Shown: one piece after another, positions 42,822-51,008 of the stretch
Layout: every line of letters starts with the position of its first letter
Numbering within the stretch: position 1 is the first letter of the stretch
Source: M269 sp964625615
GTDB taxonomy: Bacteria > Pseudomonadota > Gammaproteobacteria > Enterobacterales > Alteromonadaceae
Direction of reading: 5' to 3'
DNA length: 51,008 nucleotides
Assembly (NCBI GenBank): GCA_964625615.1
Contig: CAZVDU010000008.1
Coordinates: 1 to 51,008, forward strand
The notes under the pieces: model-generated
Database searches by the model: none
The model's input: only the letters and a program-made list of their open reading frames with translations
What the model was told of the DNA's origin: nothing
Made by a program: the position numbers and the translations under genes

Positions 42822-44738
42822 ATGCTATTTAGTATTACTGAGCGGTTTAAACAGCGCCTTCGACTAGGTATTGCTATCTCTGCTACAGCTGTTTTTTCTA
42901 TGGCTGTAACATCACTCAGTGCGGCAGAAAGAACGGCAAAACCCGTTCTACACGGTAAACATTGGGTGGCAATAACGGGTAAACCGCTTGCAGCTACCGC
43001 CGGTGCAATGACGTTCACACGGGGAGGCAACGCTGTTGATGCAGCTTGTACTATGTTAGCTGCGACTTCTACCATGTGGGATACTTTAGGTTGGGGCGGT
43101 GAAACACAAGCCTTGATATACAACCCACATACTGGAGAAGTTAAAGGCATTAATGCGCTCGGGGCAGCACCAACAGGCGCGACCGTTGATTTCTTTCGGG
43201 GCAAAGGTATGTTGTATCCGCCTGAGTACGGTCCTTTAGCAGCGGTAACGCCAGGCACGCCCGGTGGGTTGATGGTGATGCTTGCTGAATATGGCAGCAT
43301 GAGCCTAAAAGATGTACTTGCCCCCGCGATTGACATGGCTAAAGGCTATCCTATTGAAGAGTCTCAGGCGAACAATATAGAGCGTCATCGTGACACTATT
43401 GCTCAATGGCCTGACAGCAAACGCATACTTTTACCGCATTTAGATGAAACGGATCCTTCGAAACGTGCTGCGGCGAAAGCTGGCGAAATCTTAGTGCAGA
43501 GCGACTTATACAATACGTTGATGAAATTGATCGAAGCTGAGGAAAAAGCGCTTATTGCTGGTAAATCTCGTAAAGAAGCTATTATGGCTGCGTACGATCG
43601 ATTCTATAAGGGCGATATCGCACAGGAGATTGTTCGAGCAACCCAAGAAGAAGGTGGCTTAATTACGATGGAAGATTTAGCCAACTGGCAAGTCTATATC
43701 GAAGATCCTGTTAGTACGAACTACCGTGGTGTTGATGTCTATAAATTGACTCATTGGGTGCAAGGCCCGGCTATGTTACAAGCGTTGAACATATTAGAAA
43801 ATGCCGATGTAAAATCTATGGGTTATAACAGCAGCCAATATATTCATACATTGTTCCAAAGCATGAATATGGCCTTCGCTGATCGAGATTTTTATTATGG
43901 CGACCCTTATTTCCCACCAGAAGAACCTATTGAAGGCTTGCTCTCCAAGAAGTATGCGAAACACCGTTTTGAGCAGATTGATTGGGAAAAGAATGATGTC
44001 AATGCTAAACCAGGAAACCCCTATCGTTTCCAAAAAGGTAAGCATCCGTATAAAAAGCTTCTTGAGAACTGGTCACCTATTCCGCCTCAATCAGGAGCTG
44101 CTGGCGAAGATGGCTTTCAACAAGCAAATCTAATGACACACGATGAAGCCTTCCTGGCAGGTACAACATCAATACAAACGGCTGATGCAGAAGGTTGGGT
44201 TGTCTCTATTACACCTAGTGGCGGTTGGATTCCTCCCTTTATTGCCGGTAAAACAGGTATTGGGTTGAGTCAACGTATGCAGAGTTTTGTGTTAGATGAA
44301 GCGATTAACCCATACAATGTGTTGAATCCTGGCCAACGGCCTAGGGCGACACTAACACCGGGTATGGCTTTGAAAGATGGTAAGCCTTATTTGTCTTTTG
44401 CTGTGCAAGGTGGAGATTCACAAGATCAGAACTTACTCCAATTTTTCTTGAACATGGTTGAGTTTGACATGAATGTTCAGCAAGCCGTTGAAGCAGCGAA
44501 TATCAATAGCTATCAGATGCAGAGTTCATTTGGTGATCATCAATCTCAGCCAGGTCGTTTGCTGTTAAGGGATGATGTCCCTAATTGGGTTGTCGAAAAT
44601 CTTGAGAAAAAAGGCTATAAGGTCGAATTTGGTAAACGAACATCAGGCCCTATTACGGCAATTTACTTTGATGAGTCTAATGGCACAATGTGGGGGGGCG
44701 CCAGTGATTTTGGTGAAGACTACGGTGTAGCCTGGTAA
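42822..44738 (+). CDS. ggt: Gamma-glutamyltransferase
   Basis: A 638-residue protein with a signal peptide (IAISATAVFSMAVTSLSAA). The large subunit begins AATAGAMTFTRGGNAVDAAC. The catalytic Thr region is LAGTTSIQTADAEGW, where autoprocessing would occur, and the small subunit has SGGWIPPF and RPRATLTPGM. It cleaves or transfers the gamma-glutamyl group of glutathione in the periplasm. The usual DTTH motif is changed to GTTS, so the substrate may differ. AAGG precedes the ATG. A strong hairpin follows. Confidence 0.9.
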   Translation: MLFSITERFKQRLRLGIAISATAVFSMAVTSLSAAERTAKPVLHGKHWVAITGKPLAATAGAMTFTRGGNAVDAACTMLAATSTMWDTLGWGGETQALIYNPHTGEVKGINALGAAPTGATVDFFRGKGMLYPPEYGPLAAVTPGTPGGLMVMLAEYGSMSLKDVLAPAIDMAKGYPIEESQANNIERHRDTIAQWPDSKRILLPHLDETDPSKRAAAKAGEILVQSDLYNTLMKLIEAEEKALIAGKSRKEAIMAAYDRFYKGDIAQEIVRATQEEGGLITMEDLANWQVYIEDPVSTNYRGVDVYKLTHWVQGPAMLQALNILENADVKSMGYNSSQYIHTLFQSMNMAFADRDFYYGDPYFPPEEPIEGLLSKKYAKHRFEQIDWEKNDVNAKPGNPYRFQKGKHPYKKLLENWSPIPPQSGAAGEDGFQQANLMTHDEAFLAGTTSIQTADAEGWVVSITPSGGWIPPFIAGKTGIGLSQRMQSFVLDEAINPYNVLNPGQRPRATLTPGMALKDGKPYLSFAVQGGDSQDQNLLQFFLNMVEFDMNVQQAVEAANINSYQMQSSFGDHQSQPGRLLLRDDVPNWVVENLEKKGYKVEFGKRTSGPITAIYFDESNGTMWGGASDFGEDYGVAW

Positions 44739-44766
44739 TTACCTTAGAGCAATTAGGGTTGTTACG

Positions 44767-44800
44767 CCATAGCAAGCAATATTGGCTTGCTATGGTTCTT
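44767..44800 (+). terminator. Intrinsic terminator after ggt
   Basis: CCATAGCAAGC (44767-44777) pairs perfectly with GCTTGCTATGG (44785-44795), loop of 7, followed by TTCTT. It is an 11-bp stem placed 28 bases after the ggt stop and just before the next gene. Confidence 0.7.
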
Positions 44801-44817
44801 TCGAGCAACATACAAAC

Positions 44818-45714
44818 ATGATCCCTCTCGTTTTTCATCCCATTTATAGTCAATTGGATTTACCATATCGTCATCGTTTTCCAATTGAAAAATATCAGTC
44901 TATTAAAAATGAACTGATCGCCAAAGGCGTTGAAGAAGAATTTCATCTACCTAATCCACTGGATATTAAAAAGCTTAAAACCGTTTATGACCCTGACTAC
45001 ATCCAACAGCTTATTGATGGAGAGCTAGATAAAAAGGCCATGCGCCGTATTGGTTTTCCTTGGTCAGCGCAGTTAATTAAGAGAACCTTAACTGCAGCTG
45101 GTGGCACGGTGCTAGCAGGAGAGCTAGCGCTGGAGCACGGTAAAGCGCTCAATTTAACGGGTGGATATCATCACGCTTTTGCTAACTTTGGCTCAGGTTT
45201 TTGTATGGTCAATGATTTATATTTGTGCGCGTTGAACATGTTGAGTAACCCAAATATAGATAATGTACTTATTTTTGATTGTGATGTGCATCAAGGAGAC
45301 GGGACTGCTAAGTTAGCGCAAGGAAACAAGTCTATTTATACTGTGTCTTTACATGGTGAGAAGAACTTTCCTTATCGTAAACAGGTATCAGATTTGGACT
45401 TCGCTTTAGCGAAAGGGACAGGTGACGATGAATACCTTGAGACTGTCAACCAAGCCTTGCAATTGGCACTGAATATTAGCCAGCCAGATGCGGTCATTTA
45501 CGATGCTGGAGTCGATATCCACGTAGACGATGACCTAGGCCATTTGGATATTAGTACCGATGGTGTATATCAACGCGACAAAATGGTTTTTGAAGCTTGT
45601 GAACAACGAGGGTTGCCTATTGCAGCCGTAATTGGCGGGGGCTATCAAAGAGACATTACAGCGCTGACGCAAGTGCACTTGCAGCTATTTAAAGCTGCTG
45701 GTGTCGTTGCTTGA
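44818..45714 (+). CDS. Histone deacetylase family protein
   Basis: A 298-residue zinc deacetylase. ATG 44818 is taken; the frame opens earlier at TTG 44782, but that lies in the terminator. Motifs are GGYHHAF, FDCDVHQGDGTA and YDAGVDIHVDDDLG, which give the zinc and catalytic residues. Bacterial members act on acetylated small molecules (acetylpolyamines) or proteins. It follows ggt but is separated from it by a terminator. Confidence 0.9.
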   Translation: MIPLVFHPIYSQLDLPYRHRFPIEKYQSIKNELIAKGVEEEFHLPNPLDIKKLKTVYDPDYIQQLIDGELDKKAMRRIGFPWSAQLIKRTLTAAGGTVLAGELALEHGKALNLTGGYHHAFANFGSGFCMVNDLYLCALNMLSNPNIDNVLIFDCDVHQGDGTAKLAQGNKSIYTVSLHGEKNFPYRKQVSDLDFALAKGTGDDEYLETVNQALQLALNISQPDAVIYDAGVDIHVDDDLGHLDISTDGVYQRDKMVFEACEQRGLPIAAVIGGGYQRDITALTQVHLQLFKAAGVVA

Positions 45715-45752
45715 TTGAGACCAAGGTTTAATGTCAGTTATGACTGGTGAAG

Positions 45753-45778
45753 GAGGCTCAGGTATAAGAATGAGCTTC
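45753..45778. terminator. Hairpin between convergent genes
   Basis: GAGGCTCA (45753-45760) pairs with TGAGCTTC (45771-45778), including one G-U. It lies between the deacetylase gene and the convergent binding-protein gene, and overlaps the latter's stop codon. No T run is seen. Confidence 0.35.
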
Positions 45779-46550
45779 AGGGCGCCAAGCTAACAGAGTG
45801 ATATGATTCAAAGATACGATCAATTTCCCCAGACTGCTTCATAGACGCTATTGCCTTATTGATCAGTTTTAGATAATAAACATTGTCTTTGCCAATCCTA
45901 ATATGAAGGTATCCTCTTGAGTGAAGTGGCCCTCTCTTAACATCAAGATCTAGGCTATGTGACCAATAATAGAGAGGAAGTTCTCCAACAATGGCAACAT
46001 TCGTTTTTTTATGTTTCAGTGCTAAAAGAAGGTCATGCTCGGAGTCGTATTCATCCCGTACATATTTTTGTTCGTCGTGGTATCTGTAATCCCTGACGAC
46101 GCCAACATGTCGATCATATAGCGCTTCTTTATTTGGCCATTTATACTCATCATCAGGACGATAAACGATATATTCTGCGATAGGGATAATTCTTGCGCTG
46201 ATGATGAATTCTTCTGGGATCTTATTATCTTTAAACCAAGACGGGCTAATGATATCGATATCGACTTCATCTTGTTCGATAGCATTGGGTGTCGTGTACT
46301 TACCTGGTTGGACAGGCTCTAAAGGGATACCAGCTTCAGATAGCGCTCTTTCAATTATTTCAACGATAATGCCGGGGTGTTCTTCGTTCTGCGTAAAGTA
46401 AGGGGCCCAATTCGTTTTACCGACGACATCATACCTAAGAGGCTGTTGTGCTAAGGTGAGATTTGGTAATAAGCAGATAATAAGAAGAAGCTTGCTCAGC
46501 TTTTTATAGGCTAAAGCGACTTGGAAACTCACTATCGTTCGAAAATTCAT
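45777..46550 (-). CDS. Periplasmic solute-binding protein, family 3-like
   Basis: A 257-residue protein with a signal peptide (LLLIICLLPNLTLAQQ). The domain begins TNWAPYFTQNEEHPGIIVEI, the SBP_bac_3 style. Like the protein encoded at 11490-12272 it stands alone with no transporter genes. It may be a sensor or scavenger. It shows no clear ligand-specific residues. Confidence 0.8.
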   Translation of the reverse strand: MNFRTIVSFQVALAYKKLSKLLLIICLLPNLTLAQQPLRYDVVGKTNWAPYFTQNEEHPGIIVEIIERALSEAGIPLEPVQPGKYTTPNAIEQDEVDIDIISPSWFKDNKIPEEFIISARIIPIAEYIVYRPDDEYKWPNKEALYDRHVGVVRDYRYHDEQKYVRDEYDSEHDLLLALKHKKTNVAIVGELPLYYWSHSLDLDVKRGPLHSRGYLHIRIGKDNVYYLKLINKAIASMKQSGEIDRIFESYHSVSLAP

Positions 46551-46712
46551 ACTATTAATATAGCCACAAAAAAACTGGCGTCAACAAATAAAAATTAGTC
46601 AAATTTGGGGTGTTTCAGCTTACTTCCGATGTTGTGCCTCCATAACTAAAGTGTTTAAAAACTATACTGCGCATATCTTTAATCGTTTTATGAAGTATTG
46701 CCCACCTTACTT

Positions 46713-47342
46713 CTATATTTCACGATTGTTTTCAATGCGATAGACTTTGGGTAGTAAAATTTCTCCGCCGAGTTCTCTCTTTTTCTCAACGTATTCGAAA
46801 AAGGCACCGACACTCACCCCGTGGACTTTTTTTGTATTAAATAATTGTTCTGTTTGCTCGATAAAGCTCTCAACAACGGCGTGTGCATGCTTTATCAAGG
46901 CGAGATCAGCTTCGTCACCATGATCAAAATATTGGTATATGAACGTATGTAAGTGAGTGATCTTGAAAACGACCTTCATTGTTGCAGGAATCCAATGCTT
47001 AAAGTCCATTTCAGGTCTGCCACTAAGCTCAAAATCGAATTCTTCATTGCGTATCCAAGGGATACAATGCACTTCATATCCTTCGGGCGTAAAGAGCTTA
47101 TACAGTGATATTCTTGGCTTTGCCTTGCAGATGATCTCACCAACGGCTGTTTTGCTTCCGCCAAGGTAATCGAGGTTCCAGTTCTCTTTATTTAAAAGTG
47201 TATCCAGACTGTTATCAAAGCCATATTTAGACATTCCTTCAGCCATCGCAATTGACATCGACAGTGCATGATAGTTGTGGGGAATATTGCCAAAGGTCAC
47301 CTTCTTTTTAAGACGGTTGATTTGCCCTAAACGCATAGTCAT
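46713..47342 (-). CDS. Hypothetical protein, no recognised family
   Basis: A 209-residue, soluble, mixed alpha/beta protein without signal peptide or membrane segment. It has no motif that I recognise; local features are PHNYHALSMSIAMAEGMSKYG and a C-terminal LGGEILLPKVYRIE. Composition and length are those of a real gene. It is divergent from the SMC-like gene, with 197 bases between the two starts, so it may or may not belong to that system. Confidence 0.7.
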   Translation of the reverse strand: MTMRLGQINRLKKKVTFGNIPHNYHALSMSIAMAEGMSKYGFDNSLDTLLNKENWNLDYLGGSKTAVGEIICKAKPRISLYKLFTPEGYEVHCIPWIRNEEFDFELSGRPEMDFKHWIPATMKVVFKITHLHTFIYQYFDHGDEADLALIKHAHAVVESFIEQTEQLFNTKKVHGVSVGAFFEYVEKKRELGGEILLPKVYRIENNREI

Positions 47343-47539
47343 AGAGACGAGAGTCCTTATTCACAGGTTGTTACTATGTTGATTTAATTTTGATTCTAAG
47401 GCAAATAGAACGACAAGCCTTAAAATAGACTGTCATCTTGATAGTAGTGTTCAAGGGCATTAATACCCGTTAAAATCAGCAGTAATTATAAGAATGGCTT
47501 GTCTGTATTTGTAGCCATCATTTGAATTTAAGGATTGCC

Positions 47540-50500
47540 ATGCCTGGGTTACATCGTATTGTGCTCATTGACACTCACTTACCTGGAGTGGTCGAGCTCA
47601 AACTTCACGGACATACTAATATTTGTGGGACTAATGCTTCTGGGAAAACTACATTACAGCGTCTGATTCCGGTCTTCTATGGTGAGTACCCAAGCCGCGT
47701 TGTTCCGGCTACCAGAGACAGTTTTGAGCGTTGGTATTTACCGCGTGAATCGAGCTTTATTATCTACGAGTTTGAACGTTTTGAGGGCGACTTATGCCAG
47801 GTTGTACTCGCGTCTAATGGGAATGGTGTGAATTATCGGTTTATTGGTAAGCCGTTCGAACTCAATGACTACCTCTTCAAAAATAAATCGGGCGAACATA
47901 CTAGCGTATCAATGAACGAGCTCGCCAGGACGTTAAAACGCTCTGGGATCTCAACCACCAACTTACTGAACACCAAAGAATATCGAGCCATTATTCAGCA
48001 TGATCGTAGCGTGTTAAATAGTTGTACGAACAGTCGAGAGCTACTTGGTTATTCGCATATTTTCAGCCTTTGCAATAAAACGCATAACTTAAGGCATATC
48101 GAGAAGTTGGCAAAGGCGGTTCATTCCAAAGAAGGAAAGATGGAAACTATCAAAGCCATGATAGCTGCTATCCTGGAAGAGGATGGTGTTCAGCCACCAA
48201 GTTCAAGCTTGAGCCGTAACTATGTTGAAGATTGGATCCGTGAATGTCATTTGATCAAAGCGTTTGACACTATTCGTCCAGAGTTNNNNNNNNNNNNNNN
48301 NNNNNNNNNNNNNNNNNNNNNNNNNNNNNNNNNNNNNNNNNNNNNNNNNNNNNNNNNNNNNNNNNNNNNNNNNNNNNNNNNNNNNGAAGAACAAAAAGAA
48401 GCAGAAAGGAATCAACTACAGCAGATTAAACTCGATTATCAACGGCAGTTGGTAGCAAATGACCAGAGTTATCAAGAACAGTTACAAAAGCTGAAAATCG
48501 AAGGCGCATCAATTCAAGCCAGCCTGAAAAATGCGGGTTACACAGAGTTTGAACAAACGCAGCTTGATTTGCTTGATGCAAGTATTAAAAAAGCCAGTGT
48601 TGAAGAAGATGCCGCGCGCGAAAGGCTCTCTGCAATGCAACGTGCTTACAGAAAGGCTGTTGCATCCAGAGATGAAGCAAATCAGCAACTAGAAAAAGCA
48701 AGAAAAGCGCATCAGAAGCAGCAAAACAATGTTAATCAGATCGAAGAGCTGTTGTATCCGGGTAACGACAGCTTGCTTGAGTTTTTGCGTAAAGAGCAAC
48801 CACAATGGCACAACACATTAGGTAAAGTGATTCGTCCTGATTTGCTAAAAAGACAGGACCTGAAACCAGAACTAGTCAACAATGAGGGGGCCAAATATAT
48901 TATGGGGGTCTCGTTAGACCTATCCATGATTGACCAGCCTGACTATGCTTTATCAGAACAAGAGTTACAGCAGCAGTTAAATCAAGCGCAACAAGGCCTT
49001 GAACAATCTTTGGAAGTACAAAATGAAGCAGAGTTAGCTTTAGCGAAAGCTAATGAAGTTGTGCGTAATGAAGACTTAGCTCAAACACAAAGTGAAAGTG
49101 AATGCAGGACGTGCGAAACCAACCGCAAACGCTTGCAGCATGACAAAGACCAAACCCAACAAGAGTACAATCAAGCTTTAGCAGAGCGTAAGCAGGAAAA
49201 TAAAAAGCGACTGGCATCCAATGAAACGGAAGTGAAAAAGTGTCAAAACCAACTCGAAGAATCGAGAAGCGCTATTGTCGATCAACAACGTGAAGCTGAA
49301 ACTGAACATCAGTTCCATTGGCAGCAGGTAATAGGTGACAGTGAACAACAGATTGCGCAAGTTGATTTACAGATCCAACAAGCCAAACAAAACGCAAAGA
49401 ATGACAAACTTCAATGTGAGCAGTGGCGATCCAATGAACTTGAAAATCGCGGTGTTGATGTTGACGAAATTGGTGCTTTGCAGAAGAAAATCAAACAACT
49501 CAAAATCGATATTCAATATGCTGACACTAACAGACACAAAGTAAAGGACTATGAACATTGGTACAAAACCATCTTTATGGGACACAAAGTCACTTGGCAA
49601 AAAGGCTTGGCTAAAGCCAACAGCGAAGTAACGCTCTCAGAGCGCGCATTGAATACACAAAGTGCTGATTATAAGAAATGTCGACAAGCGTTTAAAGATA
49701 GACAGAGCGAGCTAGAAACAGCCTTAAAAGTGGCTAAAGAGCAACAATCTGAAGTACAAACGATTAATCGCTTAGTCGCTAAGGTGAATCTTCCTACAGT
49801 AGAATTGGCCGGAGAAGCCGGCTTTGAAGCCATTAACATAGGGCAACGTTTATCAGAAGCGCAGGAGTTACTGCAAAAACGAGAGCGTTTACTGGGTGAT
49901 ATTAAAGACTATGTGGATCACTTCGATAAGCTTATTGCTGCGCAAGCAGGAACAGGATTATCTGATACGTGGGAAAGATCGCGAGAGGATTGTGCAACCA
50001 TCAATGAGCAAGGCATTCGTAGTATTGACCACAGGCGACTCGTAAATCACCTTGCGCGGCTACTTAATGACATAGTGCCTCAGAAAATTCATGGTTTACG
50101 TGAACAAGGGCGGATATTCGGTGCCGATCTCGCACAGTTTTATAACGTACTTGAAGATATCGATAAACGCATCTCAACGCAAAGTCGCCGTATTAGCAAA
50201 GAAGTCGATGACGAACTTTTCTTAGACGGTGTTTCTGAGTCTGCGGTTAAGATTAGATCACGTATTAGCGAGCTGGAGTTTTGGCCAGAATTGGCCCAGT
50301 TTAACGCACTTTATCAAGAGTGGGTCGATTCAGGCGCTAATGAGCTACCTGACGATGAATACGCCGAGAGTATTAGGCGAGTACTGGATATATTAGGTCG
50401 TGCTGCATTATCGGGTGGGATCAGTAAGTTACTCGATATCGAGCTTCATTTAAAAGAAGGTAATAGCCATCTCGTTATCAAAACAGACCGTCAACTCAAT

Positions 50501-50845
50501 GAGTCATCGAGTCATGGAATGGCTTATCTCATTTTATGTAAGTTTTTACTGGCATTTACGCGGTTACTGCGTGGTGACGGTAATGCCACTATTCACTGGC
50601 CGATAGATGAGCTGGGGACCTTGCATCAAAGTAACGTGAAGAAAATCTTTGATGCTTGTCAGAATAATAACATCTCGGTTGTGGGTGCTTTCCCGAACCC
50701 GGAATCTGAAGTCTTATCATTATTCGATAATCGTTATTTAATCGACAAAGCGACGCGAAAATTGCAAGTAGTGCAGCCGAAAGTCAGTGCTATTTCACAG
50801 CGCTTGAAACAACGAGTAGCCAAAGCAGAAGGAGTTGAAGCATGA
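47540..50845 (+). CDS. SMC/MukB-like ATPase, interrupted by an assembly gap
   Basis: About 1100 residues if the 100-N gap (48286-48385) is ignored; the true length is unknown. ATG 47540 has AAGGA 6 bases upstream. Walker A is CGTNASGKTT (about 29-38). A very long coiled coil rich in Gln, Glu, Lys and Ala follows. The C-terminal ATPase half has SSSHGMAYLILCKFLL as a signature-like helix and IHWPIDELG as Walker B. This is the SMC layout and recalls MukB/MksB/JetC or DUF3584-type proteins. Its stop overlaps the start of the next gene (ATGA). Confidence 0.8.
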   Translation: MPGLHRIVLIDTHLPGVVELKLHGHTNICGTNASGKTTLQRLIPVFYGEYPSRVVPATRDSFERWYLPRESSFIIYEFERFEGDLCQVVLASNGNGVNYRFIGKPFELNDYLFKNKSGEHTSVSMNELARTLKRSGISTTNLLNTKEYRAIIQHDRSVLNSCTNSRELLGYSHIFSLCNKTHNLRHIEKLAKAVHSKEGKMETIKAMIAAILEEDGVQPPSSSLSRNYVEDWIRECHLIKAFDTIRPEXXXXXXXXXXXXXXXXXXXXXXXXXXXXXXXXXXEEQKEAERNQLQQIKLDYQRQLVANDQSYQEQLQKLKIEGASIQASLKNAGYTEFEQTQLDLLDASIKKASVEEDAARERLSAMQRAYRKAVASRDEANQQLEKARKAHQKQQNNVNQIEELLYPGNDSLLEFLRKEQPQWHNTLGKVIRPDLLKRQDLKPELVNNEGAKYIMGVSLDLSMIDQPDYALSEQELQQQLNQAQQGLEQSLEVQNEAELALAKANEVVRNEDLAQTQSESECRTCETNRKRLQHDKDQTQQEYNQALAERKQENKKRLASNETEVKKCQNQLEESRSAIVDQQREAETEHQFHWQQVIGDSEQQIAQVDLQIQQAKQNAKNDKLQCEQWRSNELENRGVDVDEIGALQKKIKQLKIDIQYADTNRHKVKDYEHWYKTIFMGHKVTWQKGLAKANSEVTLSERALNTQSADYKKCRQAFKDRQSELETALKVAKEQQSEVQTINRLVAKVNLPTVELAGEAGFEAINIGQRLSEAQELLQKRERLLGDIKDYVDHFDKLIAAQAGTGLSDTWERSREDCATINEQGIRSIDHRRLVNHLARLLNDIVPQKIHGLREQGRIFGADLAQFYNVLEDIDKRISTQSRRISKEVDDELFLDGVSESAVKIRSRISELEFWPELAQFNALYQEWVDSGANELPDDEYAESIRRVLDILGRAALSGGISKLLDIELHLKEGNSHLVIKTDRQLNESSSHGMAYLILCKFLLAFTRLLRGDGNATIHWPIDELGTLHQSNVKKIFDACQNNNISVVGAFPNPESEVLSLFDNRYLIDKATRKLQVVQPKVSAISQRLKQRVAKAEGVEA
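48286..48385. other. Assembly gap of 100 N
   Basis: Exactly 100 N, the usual placeholder for a gap of unknown size. It lies in the SMC-like gene. The reading frame across it is not proven. Confidence 0.95.
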
Positions 50846-51008
50846 TGACCGAACAAGGGCGTATACTCGAAGCCTTATTGTCGGGTGTCTTTATCTGCCA
50901 AATCAGTGACGAAGACGCATGGCGTTTTTTAAAAACGACGAGCAATGCTGAAAAAATGGAAACTCACTTGTCACTATTGAATCGCACATTAGCGACCTGT
51001 GCAGAAGG
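50842..51008 (+). CDS. Partial gene coupled to the SMC-like ATPase (MksE-like?)
   Basis: The frame starts at ATG 50842, overlapping the stop of the SMC-like gene by 4 bases (ATGA), and is open to the right edge (55 codons seen). It begins MMTEQGRILEALLSG and continues ICQISDEDAWRFLK. A small acidic helical protein right after an SMC-type ATPase suggests a MukE/MksE-like partner. The part seen is too short to prove this. Confidence 0.6.
   Translation, partial: MMTEQGRILEALLSGVFICQISDEDAWRFLKTTSNAEKMETHLSLLNRTLATCAE

Noticed and set aside
42803..43336. A 177-codon minus-strand frame over the start of ggt
   Set aside because: It is antisense to the well-supported ggt; composition is that of a shadow frame.
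48203..48455. Short frames across the run of N on both strands
   Set aside because: They exist only because N does not give stop codons.
47540..51008. A firm Wadjet (JetABCD) call
   Set aside because: No JetA-, JetB- or JetD-like gene is visible in the window and the gene order differs; only an SMC-like ATPase and a fragment can be seen.
1..51008. CRISPR arrays, insertion sequences, tRNA or rRNA genes
   Set aside because: No regular repeat-spacer pattern, transposase, tRNA cloverleaf or rRNA sequence was found on reading the window.

Overview
The window looks like a chromosomal segment of a marine-type gammaproteobacterium of moderate to low GC. The evidence is a Fur gene with a RyhB-like RNA beside it, PBP1b, ErpA under an IscR-type site, MepM and TyrS near each other, HemL, PyrB, and a YceH-family protein. 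The genus cannot be fixed from the sequence alone. I see no rRNA, tRNA, CRISPR array or insertion sequence. A run of 100 N (48286-48385) marks an assembly gap inside the last large gene.

Layout. Positions 1-6562, minus strand: a pyrroloquinoline quinone (PQQ) locus. In transcription order it holds an ABC ATPase and its ABC-2 permease, an M17 leucyl-aminopeptidase, a terminator, then pqqA (23 codons), pqqB, pqqC, pqqD, pqqE and the start of an M16 peptidase. Positions 6563-8100: a 0.9-kb stretch without a clear protein gene. It carries a Fur-box pair, a consensus promoter, a RyhB-like core and a terminator, so it very likely encodes a short iron-responsive sRNA. It is followed by fur with a Fur box inside its own promoter.

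Positions 8150-13130: mrcB (PBP1b), a TonB-like membrane protein, an orphan periplasmic binding protein and a ChrR-like cupin. Positions 13276-18250: a flavin amine oxidase, a TetR regulator with a cysteine-synthase-like enzyme and a NIPSNAP protein, a small membrane protein and an AraC regulator. Several palindromes and direct repeats there look like operators. Positions 18247-24786: a class III cyclase, hemL, pyrB, an orphan histidine kinase behind an AhpD-like protein, and an exported metallo-beta-lactamase-fold protein. Positions 24825-29499: a NatAB-like ABC pair coupled to a RIO-type kinase, a glutaredoxin-like protein, a coiled-coil membrane protein and erpA.

Positions 29772-38563: a block of accessory metabolism and efflux (RND pump, GST-like protein, D-2-hydroxyacid dehydrogenase, a 605-residue PLP enzyme with a long N-terminal extension, SRPBCC protein, Lrp regulator), lying between erpA and mepM-tyrS. 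Positions 38598-46550: mepM, tyrS, a YceH protein, a lipoprotein, gamma-glutamyltransferase, a histone-deacetylase-family protein and a second orphan binding protein. Positions 46713-51008: an unrecognised 209-residue protein, then a divergent SMC/MukB-like ATPase translationally coupled to a partial small gene, resembling the start of a condensin-like or MksB-type operon.

The best-supported new observations are the RyhB-like sRNA next to fur, the 23-codon pqqA with separate transcription of the pqq genes from the ABC/M17 genes, the near-perfect IscR type 1 site upstream of erpA, and the SMC-like operon that runs off the end.
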